Below are positions 16,808 to 24,605 of a DNA stretch of 64,000 nucleotides, one piece after another. Numbering within the stretch: position 1 is the first letter of the stretch; every line of letters begins with the position of its first letter. The translations under genes were made by a program, and so were the position numbers. Source of the stretch: Amycolatopsis sp. WAC 01376 (GTDB lineage Bacteria > Actinomycetota > Actinomycetes > Mycobacteriales > Pseudonocardiaceae); NCBI RefSeq assembly GCF_003947415.1, contig NZ_QHKL01000002.1, positions 248,001-312,000 of the forward strand. Direction: 5' to 3'. The notes beneath the pieces are model-generated. The model saw only the letters and a program-made list of their open reading frames with translations, was not told the DNA's origin and searched no databases.

Positions 16808-17987
16808 GTGACGGATCCACGACGTTCGACTCCGCGTCTTCGACCACTTTGCCGTCGGAGCCGACAGAAGAGTGGTATCGAGCCACGGTCTTCCGGAGCT
16901 GGTCGGCGTGCTGGTAGATCTCTTCGACTGTCGCGATGGGGATACGTGTCTCCACCTTGTTCTCATCGAAGACACCGAGGTACTTCTTTGAGCGGTTGAA
17001 CCACAGACGAGCGATGGGCTTGCGGTTGTTGTCGTCAAGCAGCACACCGAAATAGGTCTTCGTGTCACGCGCGACGATCCTCGCGGCAGGGACCTCTCCG
17101 CAGACGATGGCCCGGACGATCCGGTATCCCTCGAGTTCTTCTTCGGTCGTGACCACATCCCCGTTGCTGTCATGTGGCCTTGCTTCCGCGTGCCCAGCGG
17201 GGGAGTTCTCGGCAGGAACATCTTGTCCGGAAAGCTCGGGCGCACCGGCGGAAATGCTGACGAAGGAGTCCGGTCCGCCCAGCGCGCTCTTCAGCCGGTC
17301 GTTGACCTGCTCGTTGAGGAACTGGCGTGCCGCCTTGTCGACAAGCGGAGCGAACTGGTCGCGAACCCGTTGAGTGAAGGACCCTTCGTAGACACGGCCG
17401 GCGAGAAACTTCACCCACTCGTCCTCGGGCGTCTTGAACTGGGCCGCGAGGATCCGTTTGATCTGGCCGATGTACTTGAGTTCCTCGGCGGCGTTGATGA
17501 CCGAGTCCAAGTTGAAGGACTCTTTGCTCAACTTCGCGAGTTCGGGAATGAGGGTCTCGTCGATATCCGAAAAGTCCAAGACCAGGAAGGGCTTCGCGTC
17601 CATCCGGTTCGGCGCGTCCAGATCGGTGTAGAACTGGTACGTCTCGCCGTTCGTGAGGATGGCGATCCTCGCATTGGTCACAGCGAAGTACCGGAAAAGC
17701 TGGGATGCGTGCTCGATGCGAAGCGGGTCGTTGATCTTCTTGGCTTCGACCAGTACCTGTACTTGCCCGTCGTGCACGATGGCGTAGTCGATCTTCTCGC
17801 CCTTTTTGGTGCCGACGTCGGCCGTGAATTCGGGGATGACTTCGGCGGGGTTGAAGACGTCGTACCCCAGGACCGTGCTGATGAAGGGCATCACGAAAGC
17901 GTTCTTGGTGGCTTCTTCCGTCTGGATGTCGGCCTTGTGCTTCCGGATTTTCAGAGCCAGAGCCTGTGCGCGCTCTGCGATCTCCAT
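16794..17987 (-). CDS. Orphan protein with type I restriction HsdR N-terminal-like (PD-(D/E)xK) nuclease domain
   Basis: A 397-residue soluble protein. Residues about 45-130 match the HsdR-N fold: EATKNAFVMPFISTVLGYDVFNPAEV, then KIDYAIVHDGQVQVLVEAKK with the D...ExK catalytic set (Asp in KIDYA, Glu-Ala-Lys). There is no helicase/translocase domain and no HsdM or HsdS nearby, so this is a stand-alone nuclease-like protein, a form often annotated 'type I restriction endonuclease subunit R' in actinomycetes. Residues 290-397 form a second, mixed alpha/beta domain. ATG 17987 is chosen because AGGAGG lies 7 bases upstream; an in-frame start at 18035 lacks this. Role in defence or repair is not established by sequence. 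Confidence 0.72.
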   Translation of the reverse strand: MEIAERAQALALKIRKHKADIQTEEATKNAFVMPFISTVLGYDVFNPAEVIPEFTADVGTKKGEKIDYAIVHDGQVQVLVEAKKINDPLRIEHASQLFRYFAVTNARIAILTNGETYQFYTDLDAPNRMDAKPFLVLDFSDIDETLIPELAKLSKESFNLDSVINAAEELKYIGQIKRILAAQFKTPEDEWVKFLAGRVYEGSFTQRVRDQFAPLVDKAARQFLNEQVNDRLKSALGGPDSFVSISAGAPELSGQDVPAENSPAGHAEARPHDSNGDVVTTEEELEGYRIVRAIVCGEVPAARIVARDTKTYFGVLLDDNNRKPIARLWFNRSKKYLGVFDENKVETRIPIATVEEIYQHADQLRKTVARYHSSVGSDGKVVEDAESNVVDPSLSPR

Positions 17988-18193
17988 AGTGATGTCCTCC
18001 ATGTGAAACGTTCCCGCGGTGCGTGGTGGCCGCACCTTCCCCAGTGGCTTTCGCTGTGCTGCGGGACCTAGGTCGTAGACGGTGGCTCTCGCGTTACATC
18101 TCCTGGCCCTCGGAACGTGACGATCCGGCTTGCGGCCATGATCTGCCCCTCATGATCATCACCGGGGCAAAGCCGGGATGCCAGGATACGAGC

Positions 18194-19030
18194 GTGACTC
18201 CGACCTACGTTTTCGTACACGGTTCCAGCAGCGCCTCGTTCACCTGGGGTCCGCTGCAACGCGAACTCGCCCTGCTCGGCCACCGCACGCTGGCCGTCGA
18301 CCTTCCCGGACATGGGTTCGCCGCCGGTTTCCACGCCGCCTACCAGGCGCCGCAAGACCTCGAAGCGTTGGCCAAGGCACCGTCGAACCAGGCGGGTGCG
18401 ACGCTGGCCGAGGCCGTCGAGCAGGTAGTGGGCGTCGTGCGCGAGGTCGCCGAGTACGGGCCGGTCATCCTGGTCGGGCACAGCCGGGGTGGCGTCACGC
18501 TCACCGGGGTCGGCAACGCCGTCCCGGAACTGATCGACCGGATCGTCTACATCTCCGCGTGGTGCTGCGTCGACGCGACGGTGGGCGAGTACATGCAGGG
18601 ACCCGAGTACGCGAGCAGCGCGCTCAACGACGTCGGCGGTGTCGTCGTCGCCGATCCCGCCGTGCTCGGCGCGCTCCGGATGAACTGGCGCACCGCCGAT
18701 CCCGCGCTGCTGGCCGCCTTGAAGACCGCGATGCTCGAAGACGGCACCGAGCAGGAATTCTTCGCCTACCTCAACACTCTTGAGCCGGACGAGAGCCTCG
18801 ACGCCGGGACCGAACGCGCCGACGCGGCCACCTGGGGCCGGATCCCGCGCACCTATCTCAGGCTCACCGAGGACCGGTCGATGCCGCTCGCGCTGCAGGA
18901 CCGCTTCATCAAGGAGGCGGACGCGCTCACCCCGGACAACCCGACCGACGTGCGCTCGCTCGTGAGCAGCCACGTCCGTTTCCTCATCCACCCGAAGGAG
19001 GCGGCCGCCGTCCTCGCCGGGCTCGCGTAG
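18194..19030 (+). CDS. Alpha/beta hydrolase
   Basis: 278 residues of the alpha/beta hydrolase fold, in the branch of small plant-esterase-like bacterial enzymes: YVFVHGSSSASFTWGPL (oxyanion hairpin HGxxx), VGHSRGG nucleophile elbow with the serine, and a late His in VRSLVSSHVRFL as the probable third triad member. GTG 18194 sits just before the first beta strand, as usual for the family; longer in-frame starts would add a low-complexity leader. No signal peptide. It stands alone between two opposite-strand genes, so its substrate cannot be inferred. Confidence 0.8.
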   Translation: MTPTYVFVHGSSSASFTWGPLQRELALLGHRTLAVDLPGHGFAAGFHAAYQAPQDLEALAKAPSNQAGATLAEAVEQVVGVVREVAEYGPVILVGHSRGGVTLTGVGNAVPELIDRIVYISAWCCVDATVGEYMQGPEYASSALNDVGGVVVADPAVLGALRMNWRTADPALLAALKTAMLEDGTEQEFFAYLNTLEPDESLDAGTERADAATWGRIPRTYLRLTEDRSMPLALQDRFIKEADALTPDNPTDVRSLVSSHVRFLIHPKEAAAVLAGLA

Positions 19031-19075
19031 TCCCGCGGGTCCTGTTCCGCCGGGGGAGGAGGAAACCCGAAAGCG

Positions 19076-19203
19076 ATGACGGACGGACAGTTCACCAAAG
19101 GTCGTCCGCCGGATCGACGCCGCTGGTCATCGTGGGTGTCGTCGTGGTGCTGGCCGCCTTGCTCGCGACGGACCGTCAGGGAGCGACGAGCCCGGCTTCG
19201 TAG
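19076..19203 (+). pseudogene. Small single-pass membrane peptide gene with apparent frameshift
   Basis: GGAGGAGG at 19053-19060 precedes ATG 19076 by about 15 bases, and the first 14 codons (MTDGQFTKGRPPDR) read normally. The same frame then becomes Arg/Trp/Ser-rich, while the frame offset by two (codon phase of 19078) encodes STPLVIVGVVVVLAALLATD, a good transmembrane helix, and ends at TAG 19201-19203. A one-base change around 19114-19120 would join these into a peptide of about 43 residues with a short cytoplasmic head and one helix. This is either a real frameshift or a sequencing error. The 3' end overlaps the response-regulator gene by 28 bases. Confidence 0.4.
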
Positions 19204-19844
19204 GCGAAGATCGTCAGCTGGACCCGGTTGGTCGCGTCGAGTTTCGCGAAGATCCGGGTGATGTGGGTCTTCACGGTCGCTTCGCTCAGGTGCAGTTCCG
19301 CGCCGATTTCGGCGTTGGTCCCGCCCTGCGCGACGGCCGTGACGATGTCCCGCTCGCGCTCGGTCAGGGTCTTCAGTCCCGCTCGCGCACGATGGCGGCG
19401 AGGGCTCGTCCTGGTCGCGACGAAATGCCCGATGAGTTTCCGCGTCGTCCGCGGCGACAGCATCGCCTCGCCGGCCGCGACCACGCGCACCGCGTCGATG
19501 ATCTCCTGCGGTGACCCCTCTTTCAGCAGGAATCCGCTGGCGCCCGCGCCGAGCGCGTCGAAGACGTACTCGTCGAGGTCATACGTGGTCAGGACGAGGA
19601 CCTTCGGCGGGTTGGGCAGCGCGGTGACGGCGGCGGTCGCGACGAGGCCGTTCATCCGCCGCATCCTGATGTCCATCAGCACGACGTCGGGAGCGTGCAT
19701 GGTCACCTTCGGCACGGCCTCGTCCCCGTCGCCTGCTTCCGCGACGACCTGGATGTCGCCCGCGCTCGACAGGATCATCGACAAGCCGGTTCGCACGAGG
19801 GGGTCGTCGTCGACGAGCAGCACTCGCAGTGGGCGCTGGTTCAC
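19176..19844 (-). CDS. NarL/LuxR-family response regulator
   Basis: 222 residues: receiver domain with VDDD (acidic pocket), Asp58 in VVLMDIRM as the phosphorylation site, and Lys in FLLKEGS; then a LuxR-type helix-turn-helix (LTERERDIVTAVAQGGTNAEIGAELHLSEATVKTHITRIFAKL). The sensor kinase gene ends 9 bases upstream on the same strand, making a standard two-component operon. The signal is unknown; the divergent neighbour at 21227 encodes a DUF4190/MmpS-like membrane protein and may be a target, although that is conjecture. Confidence 0.93.
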   Translation of the reverse strand: MNQRPLRVLLVDDDPLVRTGLSMILSSAGDIQVVAEAGDGDEAVPKVTMHAPDVVLMDIRMRRMNGLVATAAVTALPNPPKVLVLTTYDLDEYVFDALGAGASGFLLKEGSPQEIIDAVRVVAAGEAMLSPRTTRKLIGHFVATRTSPRRHRARAGLKTLTERERDIVTAVAQGGTNAEIGAELHLSEATVKTHITRIFAKLDATNRVQLTIFAYEAGLVAP

Positions 19845-19853
19845 CCGGACAGG

Positions 19854-21053
19854 TTAGTGGTGTCCCCACGGTAGCCAAGCCCGGACGGCGAATGTGCGCT
19901 CTTCGGTGGGCCCGGTGCTGACGGTCCCGCCGATCAGCGTAACGCGTTCGCCGATCCCGGTCAGCCCGGAGCCCGCACCCGGCGCCTTGCCGGCGGGAGC
20001 CGTCGCGGGCAGCGGATTGACGACCTCGACGGTGAGCCCGTTCCCCGGTCCTCCGCGAACCGAAACCTCGGCCGTCGCGCCCGGAGCGTGTTTCAGGATG
20101 TTGGTCATCGACTCCTGGACGATCCGGTACGCGGTCGTGCCGAGCAACGCCGGCGCGCCGCCCGCGTCGTCCAGCAGGATCGTCACGTTGACCCCCAGGC
20201 CGGCCCGGCGGGCGTTGGCGACCAGTTCGGGGATGTCCGCCAGCGTCGGCTGTGGCGGTTCCGGATGGGTTCCGTTCTCCCCGTTTTCGCCGAATCCCTG
20301 GCCATCGCGCAGCACACCGATGACCTGCCTCAGATCTTCGAGCGACTGGCGCGCCGTCGTGCGGACGGTCTTCGCCGCTTCCGTCGTCGCGGGTCCTTTG
20401 CTGACCTCGAGCGCGCCGGCCTGCAGGGACAGCAGGGAAAGCCGGTGCCCGAGGACGTCGTGCATCTCGCGCGCGATCCGGGTGCGTTCCGCGCGGCGGG
20501 TCATTTCGGCGCGGAGTTCCTCTTCCTTGGCCTCACGGATCGCGAGGGTGCCCTGCATCCCGCGCACGACCCCGACGGTGAGCGGTACGGCCGTCAGCAC
20601 GACGGCGACCGTCAGCGTTCCCATCACCTGCACGGCGGAGAACTGCTTACCGACGATTTGCCCCGCGACGGTCACGTCGGGATGACGGTTGGCGTCACCG
20701 AACAACGCCCACGCCGTGGCGAGGAAGACGAGCACGGACCCGAGCCAAAGGAAACGGTCGCGGCGGCGCGCGGCCAACGCGGCGAGGGCGACCAACGCGG
20801 CCAGCGCGTCGGAGCGGAAACAAAGCGGCGGCACCAAGGCGATGGCGAGGACGAGTTCCGGCCATTTGTGCCGCCAGCAGAGCATGACCGCGGCGCCGAT
20901 ACCGGTGAAGAAGCCGAGCGCGGACCACCAAGTCGGTTCGAACTCTTTCGTCGCCGGAAGATAACCCTGGGCGCTGAAGACGAAAATGCTGCTGATCACG
21001 CACGCCGCGACCGCCACCACGGTGAGCACCACGCCGAGCACACGCCTTGCCAT
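19854..21053 (-). CDS. NarL-type sensor histidine kinase (HisKA_3)
   Basis: 399 residues. The N-terminal 165 residues contain about five hydrophobic segments with short loops and no large extracellular sensor, so the membrane itself or a lipid-soluble signal may be read. EMHDVLGHRLSLLSLQAG is the HisKA_3 dimerisation/phosphoacceptor motif (His of MHDV). The ATPase domain has YRIVQESMTNILKHAPG (N box) and GSGLTGIGERV (G box). The kinase precedes its response regulator on the minus strand. This arrangement is typical of DesK/LiaS-like actinobacterial systems. Confidence 0.92.
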   Translation of the reverse strand: MARRVLGVVLTVVAVAACVISSIFVFSAQGYLPATKEFEPTWWSALGFFTGIGAAVMLCWRHKWPELVLAIALVPPLCFRSDALAALVALAALAARRRDRFLWLGSVLVFLATAWALFGDANRHPDVTVAGQIVGKQFSAVQVMGTLTVAVVLTAVPLTVGVVRGMQGTLAIREAKEEELRAEMTRRAERTRIAREMHDVLGHRLSLLSLQAGALEVSKGPATTEAAKTVRTTARQSLEDLRQVIGVLRDGQGFGENGENGTHPEPPQPTLADIPELVANARRAGLGVNVTILLDDAGGAPALLGTTAYRIVQESMTNILKHAPGATAEVSVRGGPGNGLTVEVVNPLPATAPAGKAPGAGSGLTGIGERVTLIGGTVSTGPTEERTFAVRAWLPWGHH

Positions 21054-21226
21054 GCGCTGAGCGTACGCAGGCGGGCCGGGCCGCCCGCATCAGCGGAACC
21101 GATCCTTCGAAACGCGCGGATTACGACTTTCGTCGTAACGGGTCGGCGCGCCGAGGACGATGCGGCCGCCTCGGGATCACTGGTTGTATGCCGCCTCGTT
21201 CATCCCGTTGGAAAGGAAAAACCTCC

Positions 21227-21829
21227 GTGACCCAGCAAACCCCCTACACGCCGGCCCCGCAAGCCCCCGCCAGCCCGATGCCGCCCCGCAACGGCATCGG
21301 CGTCACGGGCTTCGTCCTCGGCCTGGTGGGGCTGGTCTTCTCCCCGATCCCGTTCGTCGGCGTCATCGCGTGGCCGCTGGTGATCCTCGGCCTGATCTTC
21401 TCGATCATCGGGCTGATCCGCGTCAAGAACGGGAAGGCCTCCAACAAGGGGCTCTCCATCACCGGTATCGCCTTGTCCGCACTCGGCCTCGTGGTCTGCG
21501 TGGTGTGGATCTTCGTGTTCAACGCGGCGGTCAACGAAGTCAACAACGAGATCAACCGCACCGCGAAGGTGTCCTACGAGATCACCGGTGACGCCACGAA
21601 CGTCGAGGTCATCTACGGCGAGGTCCTCAACCCCGTCACCGAAACGGTTCCGGCGCTGCCGTGGAACAAGGAAGTCGAGAACAAGGGCGTCTACAAGGGC
21701 GGGACGCTCACGGTGACCACCGGCGAGACCGGCGGCTCCGTCACCTGCAAGATCACCGTCGACGGCGCCGTGGTTTCGACCAAGACCGCTTCCGGTGAAT
21801 TCGCGATGGCCGCCTGCACCGGAGTGTGA
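21227..21829 (+). CDS. DUF4190 membrane protein with MmpS-like C-terminal domain
   Basis: 200 residues. A Pro-rich N terminus (QTPYTPAPQAP) precedes two hydrophobic hairpins (GVTGFVLGLVGLVFSPIPFVGVIAWPLVILGLIFSIIGLIRV and GLSITGIALSALGLVVCVVWIF), the DUF4190 pattern, followed by an extracytoplasmic beta domain (KVSYEITGDATNVEVIYG...) with a cysteine pair, as in MmpS/'transport accessory' proteins. GTG 21227 has AAAGGA nine bases upstream; earlier in-frame starts would add a charged leader of about 60 residues. It faces the kinase gene head-to-head, so a shared regulatory region at 21054-21226 is possible. Confidence 0.72.
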   Translation: MTQQTPYTPAPQAPASPMPPRNGIGVTGFVLGLVGLVFSPIPFVGVIAWPLVILGLIFSIIGLIRVKNGKASNKGLSITGIALSALGLVVCVVWIFVFNAAVNEVNNEINRTAKVSYEITGDATNVEVIYGEVLNPVTETVPALPWNKEVENKGVYKGGTLTVTTGETGGSVTCKITVDGAVVSTKTASGEFAMAACTGV

Positions 21830-21843
21830 CGGCCGGACCGTGA

Positions 21844-21883
21844 AAGGCCTCCTTCGCCATTCTCGGGGTGGCGGGGAGGCCTT
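21844..21883. terminator. Hairpin after 21829, member of the GTGAAAGGCCTCC family
   Basis: AAGGCCTCC (21844-21852) pairs with GGAGGCCTT (21875-21883), with further pairing inside (CGCCA/TGGCG). It lies 14 bases after the stop and before the next gene on the same strand, so it is a likely terminator. Similar sequence recurs at 52831-52853. Confidence 0.6.
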
Positions 21884-21906
21884 CGCGATTCCGGCATGAT
21901 GCGGTC

Positions 21907-23025
21907 ATGAGCCATCCGTTCGCCCCGCCCGCCCACGAACGCCACTGGATCGAAACCGTCACCGAACTGGCGAGGGACTTCGCGGCGAGTGCCGCCGAGT
22001 TCGACGAAACGGCCGAGCTGCCCATCGCCAACCTCCGCGCGTTGCACGCGACCGGACTCGACAGGGCGACGTTGCCCGCCGAATTCGGCGGTGAAGACCT
22101 CAGCTATCGGTCCTACGGCGAGATCGTCCGGATCCTCAGCGCCGCCTGTTCGTCGACAGCGTGCGTCTGGGTGATGCACATCGGCGCCGCGGTCGGGCTG
22201 GTCCAGCTGTCCGCTCCCGAAGTGGGCCGCTTCTACGCCGGGGAACTCATCGACGGCAAGCGGTTCGCCAACGCGCTGTCGGAACCGAGCGGCGGCAACA
22301 TGTTCCTGATGCCGCAACAGATCGCCGAGCCCGTCGAGGGTGGGCACCGGCTCACCGGCGCCAAGCGGTTCGTTTCCGGTTGCGAGGTCGCCGACCACTT
22401 CCTGGTGAACGCGCTCGTCGACGGCGTGCCCACGTTCTTCGGCGTCTCGCCGGACGAAACGATGACCTTCGTGCCCATCTGGGACACGATGGGACTGCGC
22501 GCCAGCAGGAGCCAGCTCGTCTCCTTCGAAGGGACAGTCCTGCGAGAAGACCGCAGGTGCCCGCCCTCGGCCGAGCAACGCCCGAACCACATCGCGGCGG
22601 GCCTGGCCTTCTTGTCCTTGGGGATCGCCGACGCGGCGGAGGACGCTCTGATCGCGCACTCCCGAAGCCGTGTCATCCCGGTGACCGGGCAGCCGCTCGC
22701 CGAAATGCAATGGCTGCAGTTCGAAGTCGCGGACGTCCACACGCGCCTGGAAGCCGCGCGTATGTACTCCCGGAACATGGCGTGGCTGGCGGATCAGAAC
22801 TCGCCGGAGTTCATGCCCGCGACCATGACCGCAAAGGTGCTTGCGAACGAGATCGCCCGCGACGTCGCCCAGCTGGCGCTGAAGGCGGGCGGCGGTTCGG
22901 GCTTCCTGCGCACTTCGCCGATCCAGCGGCTGTTCCGGGACGCGCAGGCAGGCGGCCTGATGGCCTATTCGGCCGAAGTCTGCAAGGACCGGATCGGCAA
23001 GATGGTGCTCCTGCCGCAAGACTGA
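21907..23025 (+). CDS. Acyl-CoA dehydrogenase-family flavoprotein (monooxygenase-like branch)
   Basis: 372 residues of the acyl-CoA dehydrogenase fold: N-terminal helical domain (LRALHATGLDRATLPAEFGG), a middle beta domain with ALSEPSGGNMF in place of the usual TEPxAGSD, and a C-terminal helical domain. The canonical YExTSxIQ motif is replaced by GGGSGFLRTSPIQRLFRDAQ, whose R-D-x-x-A ending resembles DszC/HpaB-like flavin monooxygenases in this superfamily. It may therefore be an oxygenase rather than a dehydrogenase. ATG 21907 gives the usual N terminus. It stands alone, with no CoA ligase or flavin reductase next to it. Confidence 0.7.
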   Translation: MSHPFAPPAHERHWIETVTELARDFAASAAEFDETAELPIANLRALHATGLDRATLPAEFGGEDLSYRSYGEIVRILSAACSSTACVWVMHIGAAVGLVQLSAPEVGRFYAGELIDGKRFANALSEPSGGNMFLMPQQIAEPVEGGHRLTGAKRFVSGCEVADHFLVNALVDGVPTFFGVSPDETMTFVPIWDTMGLRASRSQLVSFEGTVLREDRRCPPSAEQRPNHIAAGLAFLSLGIADAAEDALIAHSRSRVIPVTGQPLAEMQWLQFEVADVHTRLEAARMYSRNMAWLADQNSPEFMPATMTAKVLANEIARDVAQLALKAGGGSGFLRTSPIQRLFRDAQAGGLMAYSAEVCKDRIGKMVLLPQD

Positions 23026-23078
23026 CCTCGGATGGCCGGCCGGGTGACGTCAAGCCCGGCCGGTCCCGCCGAAGCGGG

Positions 23079-23132
23079 TCAGCAGCAGCCGGTGCCGCTG
23101 CAGTCGCAGTCGCAACAATCGTCGTTACGCAT
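23079..23132 (-). CDS. Cysteine-rich micropeptide (17 residues, 6 Cys) coupled to a MerR gene
   Basis: Directly after the MerR gene on the same strand is a tiny frame, MRNDDCCDCDCSGTGCC, ending in TGA at 23081-23079. A near-consensus ribosome site (AGGAGG, within plus-strand 23143-23150) lies inside the last MerR codons, 9 bases before the ATG at 23132. An alternative ATG two codons earlier overlaps the MerR stop (ATGA). Six of 17 residues are Cys and three are Asp, a metallothionein-like composition. Placement behind a metal- or thiol-type MerR regulator suggests a small metal-binding or metal-handling peptide. The frame is too short for statistical proof; the strong ribosome site and Cys clustering are the evidence. 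Confidence 0.5.
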   Translation of the reverse strand: MRNDDCCDCDCSGTGCC

Positions 23133-23134
23133 GG

Positions 23135-23581
23135 TCATCCACCTCCTCCCTCGGGTTCGCGGTCAGGCGGGCACCAGGCGCCGGGAAGCGGATCGGCGCA
23201 TTTGGCGCCGGACATCCCGGACAGCATGGAAGTGAGTTCGGCGTGCAGTTCGCCGAGCCGCGTCATCTCCGCTTCGATCTCGGTGAGATGGCGTTCCAGC
23301 ATGGTTTCGGCGGGTTCGCACGGGCAGACCCCGGTGTCGCGCACGCTCAGCAGGTCACCGATCTCCGTCAGCGTCAGCCCGAGCCGCTGAGTGCCGCGGA
23401 TGAACCGCAACCTGTCGATGACGTTCTCGTCGTAGCGCCGATGCGCCCCGGTCGTCCGCGCCGGGACGGGCAGGAGACCGATGCGCTCGTAGTAGCGCAC
23501 GGTGTCCGGCCGCACCCCGGCACGGGCGGTCACCTGGGACATGGTCAGCGCCGCCAGTGCCGTCGTCGCTTCGGTTCGCAT
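23135..23581 (-). CDS. MerR-family regulator with C-terminal cysteines (heavy-metal-responsive type)
   Basis: 148 residues from the ATG at 23581. TMSQVTARAGVRPDTVRYYERIGLLP is the MerR winged-helix start, YDENVIDRLRFIRGTQRLGLTLTEIGDLL continues it, and a coiled-coil dimerisation helix follows. The effector region has CPCEPAE just before the coiled coil and KCADPLPGAWCPP at the end, cysteine placement typical of actinobacterial metal-sensing MerR proteins. The predicted promoter leaves almost no leader, so the mRNA is probably leaderless. The last codons (Glu-Gly-Gly-Gly-Gly) encode the ribosome site of the downstream micropeptide. The metal or thiol signal is unknown. Confidence 0.85.
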   Translation of the reverse strand: MRTEATTALAALTMSQVTARAGVRPDTVRYYERIGLLPVPARTTGAHRRYDENVIDRLRFIRGTQRLGLTLTEIGDLLSVRDTGVCPCEPAETMLERHLTEIEAEMTRLGELHAELTSMLSGMSGAKCADPLPGAWCPPDREPEGGGG

Positions 23582-23587
23582 GACACG

Positions 23588-23619
23588 AGGGTAGAACTTG
23601 GACCCGGCTCCAGAATCAA
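23588..23619 (-). promoter_or_regulatory. MerR-type promoter with operator dyad in a 20-bp spacer
   Basis: Reading the minus strand, TTGATT (23619-23614) and TACCCT (23593-23588) are separated by 20 bases. Within the spacer, TGGA-N6-TCCA (plus strand 23599-23612) forms a dyad. Overlong spacers with a central dyad are the hallmark of MerR-activated promoters. The start site would fall at about 23581, the ATG itself. Confidence 0.55.
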
Positions 23620-23710
23620 GCACGAAATTCGACTGGGCTCACCAGGAGAAGACGACGGCCCCGCGCGCCCGCATCATTCGAAAGGGTGGAAACGGCGAGA
23701 GGACGGCACG

Positions 23711-24508
23711 GTGACTGACTTCCGGAACGTGATCAAGGACCTCACCACGGAGGGCGAACAGGTCGACGCCCTGGTGGCCGGCCTGGACGACGCGGGATGG
23801 GAGCTGCCGACCCCCGCGGCGGGCTGGTCGGTCAAACACCAGATCGCCCATCTCTCTTTCATTTTCAAGATCGCCGGACTGTCCGCGGGCGAGCCGCAGA
23901 AGTTCGCTGAAGTCATGAAGAGCTCGATGGTGCGCGGGTTCGACGCCGCCGTCAACGCGGCCCTCGACGACTACCTCGGCGACCCCAACGAGGTCCTGCT
24001 CGGCCGCTGGCGCGCCGAACGCGACGCCGGCATCAAGGCGCTCGCCGCGGTCCCGGCGGACCAGGTCGTACCGTGGCTGGTCAACCCGCTGCCGCCGGCG
24101 ATCCTCGCCTGCGCCGGGATGATGGAACTGTTCGCCCACGGGCAGGACGTCGCGGACGCGCTGGGCGTTCGGCCGGAGCGGACGGACCGGCTCGCGTACC
24201 TCGTCGGCTTCGCCGTCCGGGTGCGGGACTTCGGCTACGAGGCGCGGGGCCTGACCCCGCCGGAGCAGGAGTTCCGGTTCGAGATCACCTCGCCGTCCGG
24301 CCGGTTGTGGACGTTCGGACCCGAGGACTCGCGGCAGCGGATCACCGGGAGCGCGGAGGACTTCTGTCTCCTCGTCACGCGGCGTCGTCATCGCGAGGAC
24401 CTCGACATCCGTGCCGAAGGCGCGCTGGCCGACCACTGGCTGGACATCGCGCAGGCGTACCGCGGCCCCGCGGGCGAGGGACGGGCGCCGGGACAGTTCG
24501 ACCGTTGA
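23711..24508 (+). CDS. TIGR03084-type protein (maleylpyruvate isomerase/DinB-fold N-terminal domain)
   Basis: 265 residues. LTTEGEQVDALVAGLDDAGWELPTPAAGWSVKHQIAHLSFIFKIA is the four-helix DinB-like start of mycothiol-dependent maleylpyruvate isomerase relatives; His in KHQIAH and the later MELFAHGQDVADALG give the expected metal-binding histidines. The C-terminal part (FEITSPSGRLWTFGPEDS, ITGSAEDFCLLVTRRRHRED) matches the SCP2-like ending of the TIGR03084 group. GTG 23711 is preceded by GGAAACGGCGAGAGGA. Likely a metal-dependent, mycothiol-linked enzyme of unknown substrate. Confidence 0.78.
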   Translation: MTDFRNVIKDLTTEGEQVDALVAGLDDAGWELPTPAAGWSVKHQIAHLSFIFKIAGLSAGEPQKFAEVMKSSMVRGFDAAVNAALDDYLGDPNEVLLGRWRAERDAGIKALAAVPADQVVPWLVNPLPPAILACAGMMELFAHGQDVADALGVRPERTDRLAYLVGFAVRVRDFGYEARGLTPPEQEFRFEITSPSGRLWTFGPEDSRQRITGSAEDFCLLVTRRRHREDLDIRAEGALADHWLDIAQAYRGPAGEGRAPGQFDR

Positions 24509-24605
24509 AAACCGCGCCACTTCGGTGGCGATACGGCATCCTCGAAGTCGCGATCAACTCCGCTCGGTGCGATCGTCGTTGGCACACGGGGTCTAGGAGG
24601 CGATC

